A DNA stretch of 64,000 bases from positions 62,001 to 126,000 of the forward strand of contig NZ_JH767528.1 of assembly GCF_000281085.1 (NCBI RefSeq), written 5' to 3'. Shown one piece after another: positions 52,380 through 61,000 of the stretch. How positions within the stretch are numbered: the first letter of the stretch is position 1; every line of letters begins with the position of its first letter. Under the pieces are notes generated by a model. It searched no databases and was not told the origin of the DNA. It saw only the letters and a list, made by a program, of their open reading frames with translations. The translations under genes were made by a program, and so were the position numbers. Source of the DNA: Catenovulum agarivorans YM01 (GTDB taxonomy: Bacteria > Pseudomonadota > Gammaproteobacteria > Enterobacterales > Alteromonadaceae).

Positions 52380-53246
52380 TTATTGATTGGTTAATTTAAT
52401 TGGTACTTTAATATAACTAGTCCCATTTTGTTCGGCGGGAGGCATTTTTCCTGCACGAATATTAATTTGAATGCTAGGGTAAATCAATTTTGGCATACCA
52501 AGTGTCGCATCTCGGCTTTCACGTTTTGCTACAAATTCGGCCAAAGTGGTTGCTGAATTAATATGAATATTCTGTTGTTTATGCTCAGCTATGTTTGCAA
52601 CATATCTTAAGTCACGGCCATTGGGTTGATAGTCGTGACAAACCCATACTTTAGTTTCATCGGGTAATTGATAAAATTTCTGTACTGTATCGAACAATTT
52701 GGCAGCACTGCCGCCCGGAAAATCACAGCGTGCTGTACCAGCATCAGGCATAAACAAGGTATCACCGACAAATAAATTGCCATCTATCAAATAACTAATG
52801 CTGTCGTTGGTATGACCTGGGGATGCAATCACTTTAATAGGACAATTGCCTAGCTGTATGTGCTCGTCCGCAGTTAATAACAGATCAAAATCTAATCCTT
52901 CAATATCTTGGTAGTCAGCCAAATTTAAAATGTTTTTAAAGGTTGATTGCACTTTGGTGATGCCACCACCAATGGCAATTTTGCCACCTAATTGGGCTTG
53001 TAAATATTGTGCAGAGGTTAAGTGCTCGGCGTGTGCATGAGTTTCTAAAATCCATTCGACTTGCAATTGTTCTGTTTGCACAAACTGAATAATGCTTTGG
53101 CTAAACTCTGTAGACACAGTGCCAGATGCATAATCAAAGTCATAAGCTGGATCAATAATCGCAGCTTGTTTGCTGTGTACGCAATAAACAACATAGCACA
53201 AAGTTGACGACGGCTGATGGAAAAATGGCTTAACGACAATTGACAT
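52380..53246 (-). CDS. MBL-fold hydrolase, persulfide-dioxygenase-like (Blh-like)
   Basis: The 288-residue metallo-beta-lactamase-fold protein contains the metal motif as THAHAEHLTSA, with Glu at the position usually Asp (HxHxDH). Further motifs are ASPGHTNDSISYLI and VGDTLFMPDAGTARCDF, and VCHDYQPNGRDLRY gives the third metal site. These are typical of ETHE1/Blh persulfide dioxygenases. It is divergent from the TauE-rhodanese-YeeE operon, the layout of bigR-type sulfide detoxification loci, but no BigR regulator gene is present. Confidence 0.8.
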   Translation of the reverse strand: MSIVVKPFFHQPSSTLCYVVYCVHSKQAAIIDPAYDFDYASGTVSTEFSQSIIQFVQTEQLQVEWILETHAHAEHLTSAQYLQAQLGGKIAIGGGITKVQSTFKNILNLADYQDIEGLDFDLLLTADEHIQLGNCPIKVIASPGHTNDSISYLIDGNLFVGDTLFMPDAGTARCDFPGGSAAKLFDTVQKFYQLPDETKVWVCHDYQPNGRDLRYVANIAEHKQQNIHINSATTLAEFVAKRESRDATLGMPKLIYPSIQINIRAGKMPPAEQNGTSYIKVPIKLTNQ

Positions 53247-53316
53247 AATTTAACTGGCCTTAAAATTAATTTGTTTAAAAACGGCTTGCACTTTAACAAA
53301 GAAAAAACTAGCATAC

Positions 53317-53352
53317 AACATTAATGTTATATGTAATAACTAAATGTAATAA
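53317..53352. promoter_or_regulatory. Operator-like cluster in the sulfur divergent promoter
   Basis: AACATTAATGTT (53317-53328) is a perfect palindrome. ATGTAATAA occurs twice (53331-53339 and 53344-53352), 13 bp apart. It lies between the MBL gene and tauE, and may bind an ArsR-type persulfide regulator encoded elsewhere. Confidence 0.5.
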
Positions 53353-53366
53353 GTGGGTGTTTTACT

Positions 53367-54110
53367 ATGCAAATCGCGGCCTTAGCGGGCTCTAGTATAG
53401 GTTTAAGTTTAGGCATTTTTGGCTCTGGCGGTGCTGTACTTGCTGTGCCTGTACTGATTTGTTTGGCTGGTATGTCCGCTAAAGATGCGGTAGTGAATTC
53501 ACTTTTTATCGTAGCTTGGATTAGTTTGTTTACCCTGATAGTCAGCAAAAGCTGGCGCAATGTGAATTGGCGCATCGCACTTTTGCTTGCAAGCTCTGGG
53601 TTTGTTGGTTCATTTGCAGGCGTTTATTTGGCTGAGTTAAGCCAAGCTTGGTTACAGTTATTGGTATTTGCCGTTTTGTTGTTAGTTGCTAGTGTTTTTA
53701 TGTGGCGCTCTCCAAAAAATAACCAAAGTCATCCTGCAGCCAGTAGCCTACTAGTGTTTCCTATAGGTTTATTTGTTGGTGGATTAACAGGCTTTTCAGG
53801 CGTGGGTGGTGGCTTTTTACTTGTGCCGACTTTAGTCTTGCTTGCCAAATTAGACTTTTTTCAAGCGCGTGCAACTAGCTTAGCTTTAATAGCCTTTAAC
53901 GCCAGTGTGGGATTTATTCAGTACCAAACCTTGAGTAGTCAAAGTTATCAATTGGATTGGGTAATGATTGGTGTATTAGCTGGGTTAGGTGGGCTTGGTG
54001 CTGTTTGGGGACAAAAATGGTCAGCTAAATGGCCTCAAGATAAATTGCGCAAAAGCTTCGCGGTATTTTTACTGTTATTGGGCAGTTTTATTTTAATCAA
54101 TGGACTTTAA
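53367..54110 (+). CDS. TauE/SafE family sulfite exporter
   Basis: The 247-residue protein has about eight membrane helices. The two half-repeats carry GIFGSGGAVLAVPVLI and GLTGFSGVGGGFLLVPTLV, the TauE family signatures. It exports sulfite or organosulfonates across the inner membrane. It is the first gene of an operon with rhodanese and the YeeE pair (20-bp gap to the next). Confidence 0.88.
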   Translation: MQIAALAGSSIGLSLGIFGSGGAVLAVPVLICLAGMSAKDAVVNSLFIVAWISLFTLIVSKSWRNVNWRIALLLASSGFVGSFAGVYLAELSQAWLQLLVFAVLLLVASVFMWRSPKNNQSHPAASSLLVFPIGLFVGGLTGFSGVGGGFLLVPTLVLLAKLDFFQARATSLALIAFNASVGFIQYQTLSSQSYQLDWVMIGVLAGLGGLGAVWGQKWSAKWPQDKLRKSFAVFLLLLGSFILINGL

Positions 54111-54130
54111 TATCAAGAGTCGAGGGCAAT

Positions 54131-54502
54131 ATGTCACAACTAAAAACTGCACAAGCTTATTTAGCGCAGGTGTTACCGCAAATTAACGAGATTTCAGCAG
54201 ATAAATTGGCTGAAAAAATGGCTATTGCTAATAACAATAATCAGTCTTTAGTTATTATCGATGTACGCGAAACCGCTGAATATCAACAAGGCGCAATGCT
54301 AGGTGCTAAACATATATCACGTGGCACATTAGAGATGAATATTCATAGTTATTTGGCTGAAATAGGAAAGCTGTCGGCTGAGCAAGAAATTGTTTTGTAT
54401 TGCCGCTCGGGTGGACGTTCGGCTTTGGCGGCGTTGAGTTTGCAGAATATGGGGTTTACTAACGTTTATTCTTTAGCTGGCGGTTTTGCTCGTCATATTT
54501 GA
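54131..54502 (+). CDS. Rhodanese-domain sulfurtransferase
   Basis: The 123-residue protein is a single rhodanese domain: VIIDVRETAEYQQGAMLGAKHI, active-site loop YCRSGGRS with C91, ending SLAGGFARHI. It would transfer sulfane sulfur between thiols. GAGGG precedes the ATG. The last bases of the gene belong to a 40-bp direct repeat also present at 54639. Confidence 0.9.
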   Translation: MSQLKTAQAYLAQVLPQINEISADKLAEKMAIANNNNQSLVIIDVRETAEYQQGAMLGAKHISRGTLEMNIHSYLAEIGKLSAEQEIVLYCRSGGRSALAALSLQNMGFTNVYSLAGGFARHI

Positions 54503-54678
54503 AGCTGCTTCGTTGTTGGCTGCAATTTTTTACCCCAATCCTGTAGGCAAGCTACACTCATGGGGCTAAAAAATTTTGCCGCCTAGAAGCAACTCCAACT
54601 ATTTAGAGCAAAGGGTTATTAAGAGCAAAAGTTTGCGTCGTCATATTTGAAGCTGCTTCATTGTTGGCTGCTATTTTT
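54491..54678. repeat. 40-bp direct repeats flanking an inverted-repeat insert
   Basis: 54491-54530 and 54639-54678 are 38/40 identical (CGTCATATTTGAAGCTGCTTC at the start of each, then TTGTTGGCTG). The first copy includes the rhodanese stop codon. Between them is an inverted repeat whose arms, GCAATTTTTTACCCC and GGGGCTAAAAAATTTTGC, are separated by about 24 bp. This may be an element that duplicated its target. Confidence 0.7.
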
Positions 54679-54700
54679 GAATTAAAAGAGGTTTAGTTAG

Positions 54701-55120
54701 GTGGAAAATTTTACGCCGGTGTCGGCATTAATTGGTGGTGGGTTAATTGGTTTTGCGGCTTTGCTGTTGTTGTTATTGTTAGGTCGTATCGCTGGTATCT
54801 CCGGCATTGTTAGCCAATTATTTAGCAAGCAGGCGAATTGGTTTAGCCAAAATATTTGGCGAGTTTTATTTGTGATTGGTTTAGTTTTAGGGCCAATTGT
54901 CGCAGTGAACTTGTTTGATGTATTAGCGCCACAAGCACCAACTGGCAATAGCGTTACTTTGATAATAGCAGGCTTATTAGTGGGTTTTGGTGCTGTGTAT
55001 GGCAGTGGTTGCACAAGTGGCCATGGGGTTTGTGGTATTAGCCGTTTATCCAAGCGCTCTATTGTTGCTACCTGTGTATTTATGGCAACAGCTATGCTCA
55101 CTGTTTGGTTAACTCGCTAA
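54701..55120 (+). CDS. YeeE/YedE family permease subunit, N-terminal half
   Basis: The 139-residue membrane protein starts with GTG (AGAGG about 9 bases upstream). It has about four helices and the conserved Cys-Gly motif GSGCTSGHGVCGISRLS. With the next gene it corresponds to one YeeE-type (PmpA/PmpB) transporter split in two. These proteins import thiosulfate or other sulfur compounds. It is in the tauE operon. Confidence 0.85.
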   Translation: MENFTPVSALIGGGLIGFAALLLLLLLGRIAGISGIVSQLFSKQANWFSQNIWRVLFVIGLVLGPIVAVNLFDVLAPQAPTGNSVTLIIAGLLVGFGAVYGSGCTSGHGVCGISRLSKRSIVATCVFMATAMLTVWLTR

Positions 55121-55131
55121 GGAAAAAAATA

Positions 55132-55560
55132 ATGAATTCTTCAACAATTAAAAGCGGTGTAGTGGGTTTAACAACAGGCCTATTGTTTGGAATTGGATTA
55201 ACCATTGCGCAAATGACCAATCCGAAAAAAGTATTAGATTTTTTAGATATCACGGGTAGCTGGGATGCAAGTTTAGTGCTTGTAATGGGGGGCGCTTTAA
55301 TGGTCAGCGCTTTAGGCTACTTTGTTAAAAACAAGATGAGCCAACCCGTTTGTGCCGATGCTTTTACTGTACCAAACAATCAATTTTTAGATAAACCGCT
55401 GATTATTGGTAGTGCAACTTTTGGCATAGGTTGGGGACTAGCGGGTTTATGCCCAGGACCTGCAATTGCATCTTTAAGTTATGCAAGTGTCGATTTAGTG
55501 GTGTTTGTTGTTGCTATGTTGGCCGGTATGCTGGTGGCTAAGGTACTAAAAAAGGCTTAA
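55132..55560 (+). CDS. YeeE/YedE family permease subunit, C-terminal half (DUF6691-like)
   Basis: The ATG at 55132 (AAGG 9 bases upstream) gives 142 residues; an earlier in-frame start would overlap the preceding gene. It has four helices, GLTIAQMTNPKKVLDFLD and the Cys motif GWGLAGLCPGPAI. It partners the preceding gene. Confidence 0.85.
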   Translation: MNSSTIKSGVVGLTTGLLFGIGLTIAQMTNPKKVLDFLDITGSWDASLVLVMGGALMVSALGYFVKNKMSQPVCADAFTVPNNQFLDKPLIIGSATFGIGWGLAGLCPGPAIASLSYASVDLVVFVVAMLAGMLVAKVLKKA

Positions 55561-55562
55561 AA

Positions 55563-55587
55563 CAAAAAAGGGCGGTGATCCCGCCCT
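55563..55587 (-). terminator. Terminator of the PL1 gene at 55618 (minus strand)
   Basis: AGGGCGG (55569-55575) pairs with CCGCCCT (55581-55587). On the minus strand the stem is followed by a T-run (AAAAAA on plus at 55564-55569). Confidence 0.75.
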
Positions 55588-55617
55588 AGATTGACTAATT
55601 TTAAACTAGCGCCAATA

Positions 55618-57618
55618 TTATTGACGAACTAATTCAAATATTTGGTTGTTGGCGCCAGCGCTACATGACCATTGAATTAAGTTAGCACCATCTGTTGCTG
55701 AGTTACCAGAAACGTCTAAACATAATTCGCTATTGCGGTTAACAATACGCCATTTACCACTACCAGCACTTTGGAAACGGAACTGTTGGTTAGCACCACC
55801 CCAGTAATCCCACAACATGATATTTGCGCCATTGCTGGTTGATAGTGAATCAACATCTAAACCTTTAGATGGCGCGTTAACTGGAGAAATGCGATGCCAA
55901 ATACCATCAACTGTGCTGATTACGAATTTTTGACAATCGTTGTTTAACCAAGACCATTGTTGCATGTTGGCTGCATTCGCATTGCTACAACCTGCTACGT
56001 CTAATGCCATACCACTGTGTAATGGGGTAATGCGATATGTACCATTTACTGTGCCGTTGGTTTGTGATAAACCACCACTGCTGCTACCGCCACTGCTTGC
56101 TGGTGCGCCATAATAGACTTCAAATTCAGCAATTTGTGGTGTAGAGCTAGATGAATGAATAACAAAACTTAACTTGTTAACAGTTACATCATTAAAGCTA
56201 ATAACCTCAGGTAATGCGTTGCCATTAGCTAAAGTTGTACCTGTGTCGTAATTAACTAATGACCAAGAAGTCACACGACCTTGGCTACCAGCCAATTCAA
56301 CAATTTTTACTGCATTAACTGTCGCATCAATATTTTTTACATTGATAGTGCCAGTTGAAGAAGATGGTGACCAATAGCTGCTGTAATCACCATCAATTAC
56401 ATTGCCATAACTTGTACCACTTGCTTTTGAGCTACCGTCTGCACCCGCACCCAAGGCTAGGTTATCACCAGAAGGTGTTGGGGTCGGAGTTGGCGTTGGT
56501 GTAGGGGTTGGAGTTGGTGTAGGCGTCGGTGATGGAGTAGAAGTACCACAGCTACCATCTGAAACAGCTAAACCTTTGTTTGCACCGGCAGTGGCTGCAA
56601 CTATGCTAGGTACACAACTCGCGTTGTCTAGTGTGTACGAGTAAGGGATGCTAATTGAAGTTGTAGATGTTGGGTTTGGACCTGCTGGGTGCATTTTGTC
56701 ACCGTCGTTGCTCCAATCAATGTTATCCCAAATATTGCCATTTACTTGCCAATAACCCATATCGTTGGTGTAAAAAGTACCCAATGGATCTTTTGAATCT
56801 TCAAAATAGTTGTGCTCAGCTTTCATTTCACCACCAATACGAGGGTTCATACCAGATGAACCTAAGTTTTGGTAATGGTTGTTATAAGCATGCGCAGTTG
56901 CATGGCGCAATAATGGCGTACGTGATTCAATGTTTTGATACAAGTTATGGTGGAAAGTAACTGGGCCATTTTGGTCGTCACTATCACTAGAACCTACTAA
57001 GCCACCACGGCCTGAGTTACGTAAAATACTGTAAGACAAAGTAACGTATTTGGTATTTGCTTTCATATCAAATAAAGCATCATACCCTTCGCTTTCACCG
57101 CCGCTCGCTTCTAAAGTTACGTGGTCAACCCAGACGTTTGACACGTCGCTTTCCATGCCAATAGCGTCACCACCATTAGATAGGGGTGAGCCAGATTTTT
57201 TAACATTACGCACGTGGACGTTTTGGATAATAATGTTTGAAGCCGCACGGATATGAATACCCAATTGATCAAACAAAGCACCGCTACCTACACCTATCAA
57301 AGAAATATTGCTCACTTCTTTTATTTCTATTTTATCTTCGGCAGTGTTACAGCTATCACCCGATACTTTTGAGGTATTGCCGTGATTAATTGTGCCTTCT
57401 ACATGAATTATGATAGGTGTGTCGCTCGATGCTCGGTTACACAAAGCTTCGTGAATTTGTGTACCTGTTGAAGCGTAAACAACTTGACCACCTTGACCAC
57501 CCGTTGTTCCACCATTTTGTGCCGCATAACCGCCGATAGCTGCTGTTGCAGCCATAGGGATTGAACATAATGCGAGAGTTACACCAGATGCGATTTTACG
57601 TTTAACAGTATTAAACAT
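55618..57618 (-). CDS. Secreted PL1 pectate lyase with F5/8C-like and ricin-type domains
   Basis: The 666-residue protein has a signal peptide ending ATAA, a PL1 domain (about 27-355), a Thr-Pro linker (about 362-383), an F5/8 type C or CBM32-like beta-sandwich (about 385-505) and a C-terminal ricin-B-like lectin (about 525-666). PL1 signatures are VWVDHVTLE, DALFDMKANTKYVTLSYS and the catalytic arginines in RTPLLRHATAHAYNNHY. The catalytic domain is close to that of the neighbour at 58063. Calcium-dependent cleavage of polygalacturonate is expected. A pectate-lyase operator lies upstream at 57837. Confidence 0.92.
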   Translation of the reverse strand: MFNTVKRKIASGVTLALCSIPMAATAAIGGYAAQNGGTTGGQGGQVVYASTGTQIHEALCNRASSDTPIIIHVEGTINHGNTSKVSGDSCNTAEDKIEIKEVSNISLIGVGSGALFDQLGIHIRAASNIIIQNVHVRNVKKSGSPLSNGGDAIGMESDVSNVWVDHVTLEASGGESEGYDALFDMKANTKYVTLSYSILRNSGRGGLVGSSDSDDQNGPVTFHHNLYQNIESRTPLLRHATAHAYNNHYQNLGSSGMNPRIGGEMKAEHNYFEDSKDPLGTFYTNDMGYWQVNGNIWDNIDWSNDGDKMHPAGPNPTSTTSISIPYSYTLDNASCVPSIVAATAGANKGLAVSDGSCGTSTPSPTPTPTPTPTPTPTPTPTPSGDNLALGAGADGSSKASGTSYGNVIDGDYSSYWSPSSSTGTINVKNIDATVNAVKIVELAGSQGRVTSWSLVNYDTGTTLANGNALPEVISFNDVTVNKLSFVIHSSSSTPQIAEFEVYYGAPASSGGSSSGGLSQTNGTVNGTYRITPLHSGMALDVAGCSNANAANMQQWSWLNNDCQKFVISTVDGIWHRISPVNAPSKGLDVDSLSTSNGANIMLWDYWGGANQQFRFQSAGSGKWRIVNRNSELCLDVSGNSATDGANLIQWSCSAGANNQIFELVRQ
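56474..56537. repeat. Minisatellite coding for Thr-Pro linker
   Basis: Degenerate 6-bp units (GTTGGN/GTCGGN type) encode alternating Thr-Pro in the PL1 gene at 55618. A similar tract encodes the linker at 60901-60967. Confidence 0.75.
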
Positions 57619-57989
57619 ATGAGTTTCCTATTTAATTGATAGTTCGCGCCCTTTTGTGGGCATTTGTGCTGAAACTAACTAGATGGGTACCAGCCATCCA
57701 ATTTATTCGGGTATTACTAGGGAGTGGATAATCGCGTTTGTGTGTCGCCTACCAAGCCCTAACACCTAAATAGATGTGTGATGTTAATTTCAGCTGTCTG
57801 TTGTGTTGAGTGTTGATACTTTTAGATAATGTTTTCTGCTACCGGTGGCACCAACAAGTAAAATAATAATACTAAAAGTTAAAAATGCAAATAAAAGATC
57901 AAAAAACAATCATTTGTGTTTCAATTATATTTAAAAAATATTGCAAGATGTTGAGGAGGGTTAAAACACTAGGGGTCAAGATAATTAGA
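57619..57989. other. Upstream region of PL1 gene (55618) and 3' flank of the second PL1 gene
   Basis: No ORF is present. The region carries the leader of the 55618 gene and the pectate-lyase operator at 57837, then A/T-rich sequence with no recognisable feature before the tandem hairpins at 57990. Confidence 0.6.
57837..57850. promoter_or_regulatory. Pectate-lyase operator, site 2 (PL1 gene at 55618)
   Basis: TGCTACCGGTGGCA is a palindrome with one mismatched pair, 219 bp before the start codon of the PL1 gene at 55618. It shares CYACCGGTRG with sites at 23550 and 62284. Confidence 0.6.
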
Positions 57990-58047
57990 AAAGGCTCCAC
58001 AAGCAGGAGCCTTTGTTATTAGTATGCACTAGCTGAGCGCTAGTGCA
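57990..58047 (-). terminator. Tandem hairpins ending the large PL1 gene (minus strand)
   Basis: TGCACTAGC (58025-58033) pairs with GCTAGTGCA (58039-58047); AAAGGCTCC (57990-57998) pairs with GGAGCCTTT (58006-58014), followed on the minus strand by TCTAAT. Both lie just after the stop codon at 58063. Confidence 0.65.
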
Positions 58048-58062
58048 TTGCCAAATTTATGT

Positions 58063-61000
58063 TTATTGACAGCTTGCAGGTGCAGCTGCTACTAGCGCGC
58101 TAACACCTTCTGAGTATGCTGATACCCAAGGCGCTTTAGCGCCTTTACCAGCTGTTGCCATTACATAGTTACGTAATTGTGCATCAGCTGCCATGCGGTT
58201 AGCGTTAATAGTATCTTGTGAAATACCATTGTAGTCAGCGAACATATTTGGCGCAGAACCGTCTTGCATGTCTAACGATGCTGAAGCACCAGACGTGGTA
58301 CAAGAAGAACCTGATTCAAATACATAACTATTGCTAATTTCTAAGTTACCGTCACGTACTGCTCCGTCAAACAAGTTAAGTGCCCAATCTGCTAAGTCAT
58401 CGCCTTTAGCGTTATCAACTGGGTTTATAAACAAGTTGTCTTCAACCAAGGCACTACCACCAACACGAATGCTCATAATGTCTTTTCTGTAACCATAAAA
58501 TACATTGTTGAACATATGTGTTTGACCACGGCGTAATAAAGGTACACGGCGTAGTGTGTTGTACGAGCTAGATGCAAAGTTATCATCAGTCGTTACAAAC
58601 AAGTTGTTGTGAATAGTTGTGGTAATTTGTGAGTTAATAGCACGGCTATCACTTGAACCATGTAATGCAGCGCGTTTAACGTTAACTAATTTGTTGAATG
58701 ATACTGTGATGTTATACGCACCTACTTTTACGTCGAATGCTGAGTCACCTGTGGTATCAAAAGTGTTTTGATGGATCCAGATATCGTGTGATTCACCAGT
58801 TGAGCGGATCATATCTGGGTCTAAGTTATGGTCTTCAGTATGACCTACACCAACAAATTTGTTATTAGTGATAATCACGTTTTCAGACATATGAGTAGAT
58901 GCACCACTGCTGTCCGCACCAATTTTAAAGCCATTGAAAGTAAAGGTAGCTTTAGCGCCACGACCATCAATTGTAGTATTGCTATCAATCAAGTAGTTGC
59001 GAATTGGTAAGTTTTTATCGTTTAACTCATCATTGAAGAAAGTTAATAAACAGCTAGAGCTTGAAACACCTTTAGCTGCACACCAAGCGTACGGGTCGCG
59101 ACAAGTTTCTTCATCAACACCTAACGCAGATTGTAAAGCAGGGTCTGCACAGTATGGACGATACATCATTAACGGGGTTTCGTTAGCGAAGTCGTTTTTA
59201 TCAAATACAATCCAGTTATGCTCTGGTGAAGAGATAGCTGCTAAGATTTGATCTTCAGGTCTGTCGTTAGTGATAACCACTAATTTGCTACCGCCTGCAG
59301 GGTCAAAACCACCTGTTGCGTTTTCACCATAACCAACTGGTTTACCTAATGAAGCCGATAAACACTCAACAATTTCTTGGTCGGTTTGTAGTGAAGATTC
59401 ACGCCAGTTAATGCTGTCGTTGTTAATTAACTCTGCACAGTTTGCATCAGGATATACAACTTCAGTACCGCCGCCAGAAGTTGGTGGGGTAGTTGGATCT
59501 GTCGGCTCTTCAGGCTCAGTTGGCTCTTCAGGTTCAGTTGGTTGTTCTACTGAACCACCATTGTTACCAAGGCTGATGTAGTAAAGGTTCATAGTATCAA
59601 CTTTTGAAATTGAGTGACTACCTGCTGATAATTGTACAGACAGCACACCATTTGATACTGAATAGCTAGAGCCATCAATACTGATGCGGCCACTTTCACC
59701 TTCATTAAAGACTAATACTAACTCACCGTCTGCCGCTGAGTTGAAAGTAATAGAAGTACTAGATTCAATTTTTAACGCTTGGGTTAAAGTTAAACCTTGG
59801 TAGTTAACTGTGCCTTTTGAAGACGACAAGTTACCTGAGATATTAAAGAAATCGCTAGAGGTACCAGACTCAGTAATATTTAGCAGTTCGCTGTCTGCTT
59901 CTGGTGCTGGTTCAGGATCAGGCGTTGGCTCAGGATCTGGAGTTGGTTCTGGATCAGGCGTTGGTTCAGGCTCTGGAGTCGGCTCTGGTTCAGGTGCTGG
60001 AGCGCCATCACCAATTTGGCCATTACAATCACCAGCTGACTGATCTGCGCCTGTGACCATTAATGCGTCAATATTCGCTAAACCAGCTGCATCATTGGCA
60101 TGTAAACGGATAAAGTTAAGACCAGCGCTTAAAGTAACTGTTGTTTCGCCTGCAGATGCATAGTTAGTCCACGCACCGGTAGACTCCATCGCAAAGCTAC
60201 CAACTAAGCTGTCGTTAACTATAATAGCGGCAGGACGTGCATTCGCACCATTGGCATAAATTGCATCTAAAGTGAAGCTACCTGCTGCAGGCGCATGCAC
60301 TGCGTATAGGATACCCGCACCAGCTACATTGTCGGTATTTGCATAACCAACACCTGTATAACCTGAGTGATCGCTTTCTACTGCACCTTCAACGTAACAG
60401 AAACCACTCGCATTTTCTTGCAAGGTAATTCCAACTGTTGGTGTGACTGGTTGTTCTGGTTCTGTAGGCTGTTCAGGCTCAGTTGGTTGCTCTGGTTCAA
60501 CAGGCTGCTCAGGCTCTTCAGCATTGTTACCAAGGCTGATGTAGTACAAATTCATTGTATCTACTTTGCTAATAGAGTGACTACCAGCAGATAATTGTAC
60601 AGACAATACGCCGTTAGAAACTGAATGTGTGTTGCCATCAATGCTGATGCGACCACTTTCACCTTCGTTGAAGACTAATACCAACTCACCGTCAGCAGTT
60701 GACGTGAAGTTGATTGAAGTGCTTGATTCAATTTTTAGCGCTTCAGTTAAAGTTAAGCCGTTGTAATTTACCGTACCTTTAGAAGATGACAAGTTACCCG
60801 TGATACTGAAGAAGTCACTAGAGGTACCAGACTCAGTAATGTTTAAAACTTCACTACCTGTTGATGGTGCCGGAGCTGGCTCTTCTGGCTCTGGATCCGT
60901 TGGTGTAGGAGTCGGTGTCGGCGTAGGTGTTGGCGTCGGAGTAGGGGTTGGTGTTGGTGACGGAGTAACTGTACAGCTGCCGTCAGACACGGCAACACCT

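Noticed and set aside
59810-60043. Gly/Ser-rich frame opposite the PEPTPD linker
   Set aside because: It is the antisense reading of the linker minisatellite, not a gene.
60901-60967. Short tandem GT-rich repeats as CRISPR or replication iterons
   Set aside because: They are in frame within the PL1 gene and encode a Thr-Pro linker; all changes keep the reading frame.
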